From contig LS997564.1 in NCBI GenBank assembly GCA_000469685.2, forward strand, positions 8,768,591 to 8,832,590: a DNA stretch of 64,000 nucleotides. The letters run 5' to 3'. Source of the DNA: Haemonchus contortus. Its lineage: Eukaryota > Nematoda > Chromadorea > Rhabditida > Trichostrongylidae. The position numbers and the translations under genes are program-made. The notes below the pieces were generated by a model. The model had not been told where the DNA came from and did no database searches. It was given only the letters and a program-made list of their open reading frames with translations. Positions within the stretch are counted from its first letter, which is position 1. Each line of letters opens with the position of its first letter. Below, piece after piece: positions 1-18,698 of this stretch.

Positions 1-3000
1 ACCGTTTTCCGACCTCATTCCTGCACGAATGGTACTAGAGGGGGCTTCGAATTCAAACCATGTGCAAATCTCCGAAACCACTTTTTCGTTAACAGTGCCT
101 TTAATGAGGACGACTCTAAGGTGGGAAAAGCATTTAGTTGATAAAGTGTAAGACGAGATCAACTCCTAAGAAGTAGAGGAACACGTCCTCTCATTTCTGG
201 CTTTTTTCTCTAAAGGGCAGCGCTTCACAACATTTCTAGTTTGCTCGCTTAAGGAAAAAATATTAGTGGAGGCGGAAGCGTAAGTGCGAACTATGATTCG
301 AGAACCGAGTAATTAAGCAGCTTCTGCTGTTTGCGGTTTAGAGGATATAAAGTCTTAGTAGAGGGAAAGCTTCAAATCTCCATCCTATACCATCACTCGA
401 AGGCTTGAAGTAAGCCGTGGTCAATATTACTGTTACCATATCCGACAAATCAGCAGTTCTTAAGTGACTTTGCGGGCACAACCCAAGCACTTTCTACCGT
501 CATGAGCTTACTTGCAGCTTATTTTCAATCTCGAGCCACTTCGGAATGTAGCAAACAATTTGAGCCGTGCTCGTGACTTCACTCCAAGAAATTAGCCGCC
601 ATTCATGAATTTGCGTCATATCATAGATATAATGGCACTACTCAAAAACGAAAACTCGTCTCCGTTCCATATAAATGAAAGAGGATAAAGCTATGATTTC
701 AATTCAAGCATAATTTTGAATCCAATTTTTCAGATCCTTCCTCTTTCAATATCCAAATTACCCTATCCAGACCTAGTTAAAAGACATTCTTGAAAGGGCG
801 CGTTCTCGACTTTGGACATGAAATTCTAGAACCCCAGAATTCCAATTTTTTTGCTCAAATTACTTATGCATTATGGATCTTAGCAAAAAACAGACTAGGG
901 CTTTGAAGCCTTCATTCAGACTTCAAAACATAAGAACTCAAAGAACGTGTCAGTTAATATCCTACATAGTCATGAGGATCAGGATTTCTTTACTTGGTGA
1001 TGGTCAATCCCGTTCGTTGGATGCCCACCTTTACAGAAATACTTGGCAAAAAGGCTCTCCAGCCTGATGGCCGGCCTACATTTCATCCACGAAGTTTTCC
1101 AGGAGCTCACGCCTCGTGGTTTCAAAGATATGTTCGTTCCAAGATGAAGTTGAAGTCTTCTAAAAGAGATAGGGACAGATGACAGACCAAAAAAGGGAGG
1201 CACCATCACTAACCCATCCGGTTTTTCTGAGAAATTTGTGGAAAATTTTCTGGGAACTTTTCAAAATGATCCTCCCAGATCTGAACGTTCTTCCAATGTG
1301 AATGTGCTCAACAAGGGGATGATTGGACCGCGGCCAAATGTGTAATTTCCCAGAATTGCCTCGAAATTGTCATCAAGGACAACGCTTGAATACTCGGAAG
1401 CTTCGAAAATTTTAACAGATTTTGAAAGCTACTTATGAGATTCGAGGGATCTTTACTGAGCGGAGAGTACCCAATAATAGCATCCTTGCGATAACTCGTG
1501 CCTCAAGTACCTCGTCCACACGTAGCTTTGATTATTTTTAGCTCCTACTCCTTATAACGTCACGGAAAATTGCTCAATGGATGTTCTCGTAAAATTGAAG
1601 ACTAAATCGAATTGGTCGTAAACCGCCTCCACAGGTATCTTCTGCCCCCTCACCCCTTACTCTCTCTACTACAATGGAAGCTTTTTGAAAATTGGATGGG
1701 CAAGAGAGAAGGCATACTTCGAAGGGAAATACTCAGAAGTCGTTCTACTGGTAAAGCCATTAATCGCGTACGCCATTGCTTAATCCTACCTGCACTTGAA
1801 TGGAACAGAGCCTAGCCTAGATCAGCCTAGAGTCTTAGCGGATATATGCTATCATACTCGACAAGGAGCGAAAGGAAAACTATATGAAAGCCTAGGAGAA
1901 GGCTGGGGTAAGCCTAAAATCAGTGAAAAAAAACTGAAATGACTTTTTGCTGTAAACCCAGGAGAGCCTAGTATAGCATCTTTGCGGTAACTGGGGAATC
2001 ACGCGGTGGACTAAGCCGTATCTGCCCTGTTTTCATCTTACCATTAGCTTTGTTATAGCATTAGGGTAAAATGCCCAATGGATCCTTCTGGAAAATTCTA
2101 GGCTCATGGGGTCATAAATCGGCTATACTGGTGCCTCCTACCATTCCCTTTCCCCCATACTTTATTAGCATTGAGACAGATTGTTGCTCTAGGATCAGAT
2201 CAATATTTCCTCTTTTTTCAAATCCACTAAATGTTCAATGATTACTAGTACATCAACCAGATGGTCGTGAAAGCTCTATGTGGAACAGGGTTGGAAAATG
2301 TTATAGGTAGATGCATTTCTATATAAAGAGCAAAAAGTTTTTGTAAGAGGGATTATACCTAACCAACACGTCATCCTTTTCTCAATTGATTCATTTGGAT
2401 GGCTAATATTAATCTAACCCTATTTTAAAGCCGCTGTGAATTTGACTGAAAGTTCTGAGGGGTATCAAACTTGGAAGTGAACTGCGATTATTTTGACATT
2501 TCGTTCAACAAACTGCAACATAAGGACTGAGTGACTAGCCCCAGACAAGCGTATGGACATTGAAGTCCAGTTGTCAAAAATCTGACAAAAGCTGTCGCCT
2601 TTTGATAGACTAGCTTCAAGCAAGTGACGTTCATCTTGTCTGGGATAACTTTTAGATTTCTGGTTGAATTGTCAAATTATTGAATTTATTATTGAGTTTA
2701 AAAGAGACGTGAAAAACTTTTTTCAACATTATGAAAAATGTTGATTACATGTCAGGCAATATGCAGTAGTTTCTTGAATTATATTGATGAATTCCAAAAA
2801 TAATTAATCAGATCACTTAGTTATATAATATCCTACTTATTAAATTTTACTTGCGCAATCAATCGGAGCAACATAATTTCTAGGCGTAATTCCGAAAAAT
2901 TCGATCGAAAATTTTCAGAAATCTTGCCTCCATGAGCTAAGATAAGAAAAATCTAGAATTCGACGAAAACTTCGAAGAATTAGTTTTTTGTCCGCAAAAG

Positions 3001-3244
3001 AAGATTCCTTGGAGGAATTCACATCAATACTGATGAAAAAATACCGAATTACCTTCGGATCTCTAAAAAGGAAGTCATCATAAGGATCTGCAAAACAATG
3101 AAAACAACTCATTTATGATTTTATTCTATTCATTCTACATAATTACTTTTTATTATACTCATATTTTATTATGTTTTATGTACTTACCAAAATGAGTGAG
3201 TCAAGAATTTTCATACAAAATTTTACATTTTTTAACTAATCCAA
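1..3244. other. No recognised gene; contains an old duplicated segment
   Basis: I found no coding region I could support here. ORFs are short and lack family signatures or consistent splice sites. The notable structure is an ancient direct duplication (about 1470-1660 against 1970-2160) with short runs of a repeated AGCCTA-type motif between about 1810 and 1980. AT-rich stretches fill 2650-3240. Confidence 0.5.
1470..2160. repeat. Diverged direct duplication, two copies of about 190 bp
   Basis: Copy one spans about 1470-1660 and copy two about 1970-2160. Aligned blocks include atagcatccttgcgataact against atagcatctttgcggtaact, then the run around gctcaatggatg against gcccaatggatc, and finally a pyrimidine-rich block ending in ccct. 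Order and spacing are kept across the copies, so this is one event followed by decay, not chance similarity. I cannot tell whether it belongs to a known dispersed repeat. Confidence 0.6.
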
Positions 3245-3246
3245 GC

Positions 3247-3500
3247 AAAGGGAGGAGATGATGTATTGGCAGGTGGCGCACTATTACACGCGCATGGCCG
3301 CAGATTCGAATCTCGAATATATGCCGCCTGGGCCAGCCAGGCCTCTCATCCTTACGGGTAACGGTTATTGGTAACGACTCATCTAAGAGGATAAAGCACT
3401 GACTTGGACATCACGGTCTCCGCGAGTCTATAGGCCATGTGCGCCTTCAATAGGCCACTACGATCCGGAATGAGTGCTAATGCCGGGTGCATCCATCCCT
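3247..3500 (+). mobile_element. tRNA-derived SINE copy, diverged
   Basis: This matches the best-preserved family copy at 33196-33486 in order: a tRNA-like head (gatgtattggcaggtggcgcac), a B-box-like stretch (gattcgaatctcg), a body with gaggataaagcactgacttg and the block around ggccactacgat, and a tail near catccctcaatag. Many substitutions show that it is old. Confidence 0.75.
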
Positions 3501-6500
3501 CAATAGTTTATTCTTTCATCTCCTATTTTAAGGGTAATAAGGCTCGGGTAGCTTTGAAAGGAAAAATAATAAATAATACCGAAGCCGTTCGATTGTTAAT
3601 TTCTTTTTTCAGGGTTCAAGCTGATTCACCAAAGGATAAAAAGCAAGTTCTAATGTCTGATGATGGACCGTCGTTTATGAAACGAGCTCCATTCCTTTAC
3701 CGATCACATCCAGCTTTGGCAGTATTGATGCGTTTATGACATACGTTGTACTCCATGCGACACGATCGTTCTCCCCAAACAAATACCAATTTTCTTTACT
3801 ATAACAATTGAGGAATTCCGATGATCTCACAGATTTGAATGAGAATCATCGCTCCCATGTGCCTGGATGAGCGATGAGATTGCTGTAAGAGCTTCTGTAA
3901 TGTAATGTGGTAGAATTCTCAGTAGAATTAGATACAACTCGTAAACTTTTACAAGACGATTCCCCAGGAACTGTATAGAATTTCAACTTCTCCCCACTTT
4001 TAGTAGTTAGCTAGTTTTCTCACGAGCAGAATTTTTACTCGATCCAGTTTCTGTTTCCCAAAATTCGCCCTCTGTCATATTGTGCATAGTACCGTAGTGT
4101 GAAACGGATGTAAGTTTGATCTCCACAGATATCCTATCACTTCAGCAAAACTTGGCGCCGTACTGTGAATAAAGATTATTTGCCAGTCATCTGTTTTTTT
4201 TTCCAGAAAAAAACCTTTTTCTGATTTTCTACTACTGTAGTTATTTTACAAAAAGAATCAACCTCCCAATTAAGTGGTTGTTGATCAGAATCAGAGCAAA
4301 CAAAGCAAGATAGTTTTGACTCAGAGGTTAGAAACTGCTGCACCAACGGTTTTTGGTTACCGTACAGTAACCGTTTTTGGCTACAGTAACGTTTACTCGA
4401 AAAAAAATTTATAAAAATTGCAATATTCCTTGAAAGCTCAGCGTTTTCCAAATACAATAATATAAAATTCCAATTGAACTACATCAGCTCAAGCTGCACG
4501 GTTGGTTCTAAAAATCTTTTTCAAGAATATTTTATTTAGAATGTAAGCTTCCTGCCATATAACGCTATTTACTCACGCCCATGTGACAGTAGGCATTACC
4601 CATTCACGGTGAAACCCTAGCCCTGAAAAGGGCGATTACTCAGTAATACTAATCCGTTGAGTGCATTATTACTACTTGGGAAGGTATAATAATCAATGCT
4701 GGGAGATTGGTTAGGCCTGACTGACAAGGGTACTGAGAAACTATTCACAAACATTCGGTGGGAATCTGGGGGAGTCGGCAGAAGCATATGATTAACTCCA
4801 ATACACGCCTTCAAGCTACTTTGGTCAAGAACTTAGTAATTAAAATATATGGTAATAGTAAGTGATAGCAAATGATAGTGAACAGTAATGAGTGATAACG
4901 AATGATAGCAATGAATAATAAGCATTAGTGTCCAGTAACAATTGGGCTAACTTGTTTTCCCCCCGAGGAGAACAGTTTCAAGTTTTTTTTGGGTTGGTCC
5001 TGGTAGGATAGTCCAGGATGTGACCTGCATTGCAATAAATTAACAATAAATATTAGAAAAAATTCATGTGTACAGTTTTACTGACTGAGTAGATGACTGA
5101 CGGAAGGTCTTCTAAAAAAGCTAAGGAATCGATCTTCCGGGTTCAAATGAGAGCTCAATGTGATCTGCACCGCTTTGGTCACAGAGAACTTAGCAAAATT
5201 GCCGTCGTTTGGCAAAGAGCTCCCTCCCATTCATTATCTAACTAAGCACTTGTGAATGCATTGTTTTCATTCAGTGTTTACTACTTCGCTGAGCCTCATA
5301 GATTACTTGAAACTCTGCATTAGTTTTGCAGCCTGACGAATACTATGGCTGACGGGTTTCACCTCTCGAGTGGAGTGGGGGGGAAGGGGGGGGGGGGGGG
5401 GGGGGGGGGGGTTGGAAAACTGGTCATCATCAGGCTAATTTCATCTGCGAGTCTAATAGAGATCACAGAATGTATGCTCGAAAAGTAATTTCCTAATTTT
5501 TTGGAAAAGAAATATAATGGGATTTTGATTTAGGGGTTCACAATTTTTACTGTAAAAGTAGAAGGATCGAATTTCAATTTGGAGAATCCACCAACTATGG
5601 TGGGAGACAGGTTGTCTATGTTGAAAAACTAGCTTTTCTAAGTCACAATATTCAGAAGCCAGGTATCTTTCCCCTGAAAAGGATCTAGGCCGTTTCAAGA
5701 AGATAATTTCTCAACCGATAGGTCAGAAAGTATATGATTGATCTGGATAGAGAACAGTTACCGATAAGAAGTCCAGTTTTCGATTCACTGGAACTCATTC
5801 TTGACTAGAGACGTACTTTGTCCTAGCATTATTGCCATCGACTATCAGTCGTACTACGTCACTACGATTCAAGATTGAATCCCTCAAGCGCCTTCAGCTA
5901 AGTGGTCTGGGCGACATCTTTTCCCTTACTCTTACAGAAGGAAAGTTGCTCACCTGAACACTTCCTCCTGGTGGACATTTCTGATCTGTTGCGTAAGTCG
6001 AATTGGATCCAAATAAAGAAACTGGATCAGCTGGTTACCGTCAGACTTGCGTCACTTCCGCTCTTCTTATGAGCGATTACTCTTCATGTCATCTTCGTCG
6101 ATAGATCTAAACAGATTGCTTGAACTTCGATCTTGTTTACTACAAAAGATTGTTTACCTATAATTTTCTGGCTAGAGATACACAAAAACGGAGCATCATC
6201 AAGAATTCGATTCATTATAAGTATGGTTCGAAAAGAACAGCAGCTCTAAGTATTCCTACTTTCATTACTTGCACATAAGCGCAACTGAGTAGGTACGCTA
6301 TGTTTGAAGGACCCTACGAAGTGCGACAATTACGGAAGATGGGAAAATGTGAGGGGGTGCAACCGCTACCTCGACAAAATTGCGTGCTCGTGAAGCGAAA
6401 TAAAAAAAGTGGTAGAAATCCGACGACCAAACACGGTGCCCAAATTTCGATTTTTCCATTGAACCCAACGGGAGCGAATCTGGGGATAAAGCTTTACAAG

Positions 6501-8560
6501 TTCGATAATTTATTGTAATTATCAGCACATCACAATCACCAGATTGATTGCAGATTCGGTTGAGCGGGATAAAGCTGACTTGTGCTGTGTTAGGCTTCCC
6601 TATCTCTTGATTCTATCTCATGTTAACACCATCATTATTCAAATATTCAAGCACATGAATGTCTGCCTTTGAGTATCGCAGCAATCCCGGATAAAAGTTG
6701 GAAGTGTGGCGTACCCCCAAATGCAGAAGGAAAATGGTTCTATTTCTTAAGAAAGTGGTAGCAAGACTTTCATTTCTAACACCGAGAAGCGCAACACCAA
6801 CGGAACTCTGCGAGTAATAGCTTAAAGAAAAGTTCCGACCTTCGGAAATACTAAACTTCAGAAATAAGGTAGGTTCATCCTCATTATCAGCATGTTACCA
6901 GGCAGTTTATCCCAATGGGGATCTTTTGGTTACAACCTACAACGAAGGTTTCCTACAGCTGCCGATTGCACTGGTCAAAGTCTCTTTTCGAGCAGTATTT
7001 AACGACAAATTGGGCTCTACTTTTTTTGGAGAAGATGTTCGTGGTTAGTGCTGTCTTTCCCATTTTCACAACTTCAACTTTACTGTATTGTAATTGGATT
7101 TTTCGTTTTTTATAAAGTTTTTGCATGCCTCACAACTCAAAAATTGAACTTTACAATAACGGCAGTGAATTCTCCAGTATTTTTTCTTTTCCAAAGTTTT
7201 CCTTATCAATTACTAATTACTCATTTGTACCGTATATTTGATAGTGTCTTCGAAATATGGAATGCGATCACCAATGGTGCGCATTACACTGTGTCAACGA
7301 AAGACTAGTGATTAGATAGCAAAGGTGACCACCTACGACGACAACGATTGTCATCGACATGGACCGACTCCAATGACTACCAGACCATAATGTCGCGCTT
7401 GACGAGTGATTACCAAGAAATCATTTCCTTTCGACTACCATTCTTGTTACTACATAAGTGATTCTTCTCTATACATCTTTTGGTTATTCCGTTACCACAA
7501 TTTTGTTTAGCCCGGTTGATGTCAAAAGGGTCTCTTCAGAATGTGGTTTCAGTCCAAAAGGATGGATTTTTTTTCTTAATATTGAACAATTTCTACTGAT
7601 CGTTCTACGCATAAATTATAGTGAAATAAATAAACCGTTGTAAAAATTGCTATGCAGGGAAATTTTTCGGAAATTTTTAGAAATTTCGTAGAACTTCAAC
7701 CAGAGCGAGGATTTCTTTCAAATTCAAGAAAAAAGATTCAATTATATCCTTTTTATGTACTTATATTATTTATATTTATAGGTCCTTTTAAGGCGACGGG
7801 GACGGGAAGGATTAGATGGAAAGCAAGTGTTGCACAAGAAAATGCTGTAGACAGTAATTTTGACCCTTTAAATTTCCGAGGCCCAAAGTTACCCTACAAT
7901 ATTCGTTCTTGAAAACTTTTATGAGAGAATATCCAGTAGCGACCTTATATTTCCGAAAACTGGATCCCGATTACTGGTTTCGCAGTAGCGACAAATTAAC
8001 AAAAATTTCAAAAAATGAAGCGGTTATCACTGAATATTATAAGTATTTCTAGATATCAGTCATGATGACTACTTATCTTCGTTCCTGCCCTTCCCCTTGA
8101 CAGGTTTTCCCTTCGATACATCGTCTGTGGTTCGTGCACATGCGATGATCTTGAGTAGATTTTATCAAATGCCTTGTCTCTTTGGAAATTTCCGAGTATT
8201 TTGGCCCCAGCAAAGTTCTTTACTAGTTGCAAATTTAAAGACTTCTTCACTTAAGGTGATCATCTTGCAAGAATGACATATGCCCTTTCATATTAACTGA
8301 TCATTCATTCAAGAAGACGAATTAATATAACCCTTAACTAGTTTATCGGATTATTTCTTTTACACAACGACGTCGCCACCACGTCTAGAGGCCCTTCTTT
8401 CTCTGATAGTGCAGGACCGGAGACAGGAAAGCGAGTACTTTCAGTTGATTGAGAAGACATAAAGGAGCCACCCACTGTATCACCTGTCGTAACATTGATC
8501 ATTGATCTCCTCGAGCGGTTGCCAGTAACGTCCCCATTCGTCCCCGTCACGAGCCAGAGT
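3501..8560. other. No recognised gene; simple-sequence patches
   Basis: No ORF here shows a domain or a convincing exon structure. A degenerate tandem array of gatagcaaatgatagt-like units lies at about 4855-4930. A pair of similar units built on the same Gtttttgg core lies at about 4335-4395, and a long G run lies at 5386-5411. The rest is AT-rich unique-looking sequence. Confidence 0.5.
5376..5411 (+). repeat. Poly-G tract (26 uninterrupted G)
   Basis: Seven G, two A, then 26 G in a row (5386-5411). It is by far the longest homopolymer in the window and could form a G-quadruplex. Exact length in assemblies of such tracts is unreliable. Confidence 0.9.
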
Positions 8561-8563
8561 GGC

Positions 8564-10990
8564 TCAGTGAATCGCCCTCCTCAAGAGACCTAAAAGACTG
8601 CAGTCGTTCTGTTCAGAGCGCTTGTGAAGAATTCTGCCAACCCTGGCGGCGGTCACCCTAGTGTTCAATTTGACGTCCCGAGGGTTCCAGATACTGAGCG
8701 CATTGGTCCAACGATCATCACGAAATCGCATGACCGGGCCACCTGATCTCCGACTCTTTGGCGGAAACAACGGGATCCCTAATCTTAGTTCGTTAAGGGT
8801 GCTAGGAACTTTGATTCCCTTCTGCACTACCGTGCACAAGGCAATTCGGAGCATTGCCCTTTTCACTGCGCGTTGAATGACCCAGGGTGCATGTTCAGCC
8901 AGCTTTCGTAGAGCCTAAGTATTTCAGGAGTACGTCAAACAGGGAGAACAGCAGTTCTGAAGGGGTAAGCGCGGAGCCGGATGTCGGTTCTCCATTTTAC
9001 TACTTCCTCTTCCTTCCTTCTCCCTAACGTGAACTCTTCGCCGTTGCAGGGTTCGCTGTTCTTATTAACCGATTTCATTTCGAGTTATCTACGAGCCTCC
9101 TGCTGTCACCTTGATTTCGGCGAGGTCCTTCTACATAGATCACGTCTTGACAGCTCTTCTTTAGAGCTCCCCGTAGCCGCTCTTCTCAAGCCGAACCCCT
9201 TGCTCTATTGTCGGATATCTCGACCTTCTCATTTCGTGTCCAACCATCGCAGATGCTGCTTCTTCATCTTCATCCTGACAGGGGCTGTTTGCATGACCGT
9301 GCTGAATTATCCGTTTCTCACAAGTCCGCGTTCAACCGCAAGTCCATTTCAACATCCTCATTTCTGCGAGTGAAAATATCTCTCGTGGTTCTCGCCTACG
9401 GGCCAGAAGTCATTGAGTAGAACATCGTAGGTCTCACCACTATAGCTTTTCTGTGAGCATCGTTGGCCGCAGAGCATAGCGGTGGTCTCTCACCACATCA
9501 TCCATGCGCCGTTTTCTTCAGCCTAGTCCATGCTATAATAAGCGACTGAACCACTCCTTAAGTACTGGAAATCCTTACCCTTTTCATGCATCTCTCGAAA
9601 CAGTTTACGATTGCCCAGCCCACTCCTCCGAGCTGAACCGGAAATGGGCTTTCACATTCAACTGGAGCCCACTCCGTGGCAGGGCTTTCTGCCACTGCTG
9701 CAGCTTGTCATGGAGTTTTTCTCCGCACTAAGCTATCCGAGCGAAGTTGATAGCAGATGAGTCTTTGATGGTCAATCCAGAAGCCCTTTTGTGATGACAT
9801 CCGTTTTTAGAAGGGAAAGGAATGGGCTCAGAGAAAATCTCAGGTGTATGGCGTCTACTGCATGTGTTCGATCGCGACGAATGCGTGTAGTTGCTTATAT
9901 CCAATCGTACATGATTCATTCTTGCACATTCTGTCGGTAGCTAGCTCTTCTGGACATCTCATCTTCTGCCAACGTTTCAATGCGTTCTTTTTTGTTCCAC
10001 AACCCGCTGGATTTCAACGTTCCGGAGCCACGCTACCTTGTTCCTCTGTATCCACCTCGGGACTACTCCTGCTCACTCTAAGATGACGTTCATGCCTTGC
10101 TCCAAGTCTGCTGGATCGGTGCTTGAAGATGTGGGGGCCAGCTTTGAAGATTCTTCGTTTGAGTCTCCCTCCACTTACGGCGCAGTTTCCACCACCGGAC
10201 AGTTCTCTCTGTTGTTACCCTTGGTTCATTGGAAAACTCACGGCTATGTCTGCTGGGAGAAGATTTTGCTAAAGAATCATTTTTTTCGTCAGGCAGAACC
10301 TTGATATGCCCTACGGGTTTGAAAGACGATATTCCTACGAACACACGATCGGTTTTTGATTGTCTTCCCCACAGCTGTAGTTTATCTTCTGAGTCTTCCT
10401 TTTTGTGAAGGGCGTGCTACAGACTGCAAAGTACTGGGCCGCGGTCAAATCGCGAACCCTCACTCCTTTTCCGTTTCTGACTCCTACTAATCTACCGCCA
10501 TTCTCCGTTCACTGCTGACGTGTTCTTTCATGGCCTCGTCAAAACTCAGATAGAACTCGTTCCTTTCGTAAATGAAGCAGCCGGCTTCTGGTATGTACAC
10601 GGGTGTTATTGTCCAGTACTCCTCTTTCCAGTTGACCCCCACAGAGGATCGATGGCGTGGAGACAGAGTTTTTGAGAAGCTTCGATACTGCAATTGGCAG
10701 GCCATTTCGTTTAATGTCTTCTCCTTTAAAGAAGAGCCTGACATCCCCGACTCCCCTGGAACTCCTTCGGGCATGCTTCCTTTCCAGCGTGCCTCCTAAA
10801 GGCACACAATTGAAATATGTCTACGCCTCACCATATCAGCAACTTTTTGGGAATTTCCTACTGGGCAACCCAACGTTCAGGGTCCCAATTCGAACTGCCT
10901 TCCTTACTCCGGAGGTCGTTCAGCCCTCGATAACCGCATACTGCCCACAGAACCTCGGGCTGAGGTTTTATGCGCCACTACTGGTGACGT
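8564..10990 (-). mobile_element. Degraded non-LTR retrotransposon (RTE-like endonuclease/reverse transcriptase)
   Basis: Read on the minus strand, pieces of one LINE polyprotein lie in order but in shifting frames. At about 10930-10480 an AP-endonuclease N-terminus is visible: a piece like IGTLNVG, then the GEDIKRNGLPIAVSK-like stretch, then YWTITPVYIPEAGC and a NEFYLSFDEAM-like stretch. At about 9400-9330 there is a piece containing EMRMLKWTCG. At 8866-8564 the C-terminal piece has KRAMLRIALCT and VMRFRDDRWTNAL followed by PRDVK, a signature common to nematode LINE polyproteins. The reverse transcriptase core between these is too broken to trace. Frameshifts and stops are frequent, so the copy is dead. 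The ends are not defined; I saw no clear poly-A or target duplication. Confidence 0.8.
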
Positions 10991-12959
10991 GATAACTTCA
11001 AACTAACTCCTTTTGCGAGTCCCAACACTTCTCATGACGACCATTAGCAGCATTGATTCCTGGGGCAGAATGCTTTGTTTTCGCCTCACTGTTTCGGTCG
11101 GTACACTCATTCATGCTGTAGAACGTAACCTCATACATTCCTTGGGCATTTCAGATATACTAGGCGCCTGGCCCGTAATCAAGTATCCGGGTGTGACCTC
11201 ACTTGATACTCGGAGGAATGATACTTGATACTTTCGATGCATTCGTGGTTTTTGATCACTAAACAGTTCTGTTACTATGAGAGTGCCTATCTATCTCGTA
11301 CCAGCAATAAACCTTCAACTGATAGTTTGTTTATCTTAAATGGTTGTTACAGAAGCTTGTTCCGCGGAACGTTTTCATTCATTTCTTCTCTTCAATTCCA
11401 TACTAGCCTTACCCAGTAGTGGGATTGTTCATATTAGGAAAATTATGATCGAGTATTTTGATTAATTTTTCCAACTTCGAATTTAACCTCAATCTGCTAC
11501 TTCTAGCTGGCGTTCCGCACGAAACTCAAAAAGCAACCATGAAGAGGAAGGAAAGCTAGCTGTTCCCCCGAACTTCCCTTAGTAACTAAAACCCGTTGAA
11601 CCCCTACTGACGAAAATATTTCACAAGCTTCCAATGTAGAGGCTAAGGAATCTCTTGCGGGAAGTCAGGCTGGCTTGCTATCGCATACCTACAATATATA
11701 TTCAAGTGTTTGTCAGTACAACCGCCCCCCCCCCCACCTACCGCTCTATTCTTTGCAATTATCCTTTTGCTGGACTCTTTTCAAAACGGCGATCAGAACT
11801 ATAAGCAAGTTTGTCACTTTTAACTGATTGTAAGATGGACCCCGTTGAAAGTTCATTTCCATTTAGTTGAAAATTTTTCTACAGTCCAGTTGACTTTCTC
11901 CTGTCATTAGTGTCCCGAGAGAACTACAACCACGCGAGGAGGGGGAGCAGCGCACAAGAGACTGATCCTTGCTTTCCTTAACTTCTTTATCTTGGAAAAC
12001 TGATATGTAAATGCTACGCAGTAGAGACTTTAAAAATGGTGACCTTGATCCAGTCTTAATCTTCTACCACTGCAAACATCCCAAGGTTTTTTGGTGCTTC
12101 ACATACTGGGACTGCATTTTGTCAGCATTGTGCCTCTTTTGTGTGGAGATAGCGCAACGGTCAAGGGAAACCCATCATTGATCCCGATCATCCCACAATC
12201 AGCCTCTAATCAATTGATCAGCGCCAGCTTTGGGGTAAAAAAAAAACGCAACTTCATACCATTCGAACATTAGCTGAATCCCACAAGCTGATTATAAAGA
12301 CTCAGATTGTTGTTGAGTAGACAGCCTGACATTCCCAAGAACTTATGTAGTACTTATGCAGGTTCATGGCAAACACCGGAATTTGAGTTATTTCTCAGAT
12401 TCCCGAAAGCATGAATCAATAGAGATAACAGCCAAGTTTTCAAAAGTATTGAAGCGACCCTGACAAGATATACTCACATTTTAGGAGCGTATGAGTCGAA
12501 AATTTTCCCCGCTGAGTTAGCCCTTCTTCTCAGGACGTTCACGACTCTCAAAAGCTATTCGCATTCACGGCTTCCCACTTTGTCTTCAAAGCATAAAATT
12601 CGTCCAAAAGTGCAAAAATTAATTCAGGCCACACTTGCACAGCATTTTTACTTCATACAGTGTCATCGCTTGAATTTCTAAGTCACTGGTTATCGATCTG
12701 CTGCTTGTCAGGCTCAAAAATTGCATAAGTATCGCGTAAAATGTATCCGTCAGAACAATACCATCTCCTGGGTCCGGGTCCGAAACGATCCCCTTGCCCC
12801 CTTACAAAACCCCAACAGATCCCTTTCTCTCTTCAGATAAATCATAAGAACTGTGTACTTCCTCGCTGATTTCGAGGTCCACGCTTCCCTCCTGATCGTG
12901 ATATACCTCCCAGTCGCAGAACGAACACAAAACGGAGTGAATTATATTGTGTATTGCAG
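10991..12959. other. Region upstream of tdo-2; no gene resolved
   Basis: This holds the probable regulatory and 5' flanking sequence of tdo-2. A run of 11 C lies near 11725-11735. No ORF with recognisable content is present. Extra 5' LINE sequence may continue to about 11.2 kb but is not convincing. Confidence 0.45.
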
Positions 12960-17642
<4,683 letters not shown>

Positions 17643-18698
17643 ACTGGTCATGCCTAATTAGATAATCCGATGTTTTCCGAATAAATTTCTATTTTTCTTG
17701 AAGATAATTCGAGGCAAAAGTCGTCAGTCAGCCATGAACTTTCATCATTCTCTTATGCACATAGAATTTTTCTCAAAGAAATAATCCGTACTAGTTTAAT
17801 AAAATTTACTGGTTTGAGCTAAACTCGTGGAAAGCCATTTCGGCAAAAACAGAGATGGAACTTTCAAGGAAAATGGTAGTTGAGGGATATAACCGGCTCG
17901 GTCTGTCTCTGAATAGGGGAACGGTTAGATAGAGGATCTACAACTTGCCTATGAACTTGCTCATAAAAACAGTTGAGCTGACAGTCTGTCAAAAGTTAAA
18001 ACAGGTACACCATTTGATGCCAACATGGGATGCATTAATAGGACAGGCCCAGCCAATAGGATGTTCTACAGAATACCAGGCCCATCTTTTTCGTGTCGTC
18101 GTTCTCCTTTCTCTACAGACCAATTGTGATTCTAATTCGCTCTGTCAATGTCCCTCTTCTAGATTTTTTCTAGATATTTGAATCTACAAAAATTGTCAGC
18201 CGTAGTGATAGACACATGAATCTTCCGCTTGGAACATTACCTAGGGAAGAGAATGAAAAGGGAAACCAAGAAAGCATAACGCTAGCAATAAGTGTGGGAA
18301 AATAGAAAAATCAAGGGAAGTAAAAAAACTCCCAAAATAATTTGGTAGCGGGGGTGAGTTGGAGAGATGTTGAAACCACGATGAACAGAAAACTATTCTG
18401 AAAAAGTTTCATCAAAGGAGTTGATTACTGCATGAAGAGTGCTTTCAGTGAAGTAGGGTAAGTGACTTCAATAGTGACCCTTCCCTACTTCATGCCTACC
18501 AATTCGTAAAAGCCAGTGATCCTTTATTAGCTGAGCAGACAGCGGACCTCGGTGCTGAAGAAGATGTCCATCTACGCTTTTAAGGAGGATGCTTAGTTTG
18601 TGAATAACATCTTTCTGAACATTCTTCATAGTTTGGTTGCACTTTCCGCTTATGTTTAGCCCCATCTTTCCAAAATATGAGCTGATATAAAAGTTTCT
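17643..18698. other. 3' flank of tdo-2 and spacer; no gene
   Basis: After the tdo-2 poly(A) signal I see no coding evidence in this spacer. Confidence 0.5.

Noticed and set aside
4855..4930. Possible CRISPR-like array of gatagcaaatgatagt units
   Set aside because: Short degenerate tandem units without spacers in eukaryotic DNA; simple-sequence repeat.
8981..9373. Plus-strand 130-codon ORF rich in Ser/Leu
   Set aside because: Antisense to the LINE remnant; no signature and no splice context.
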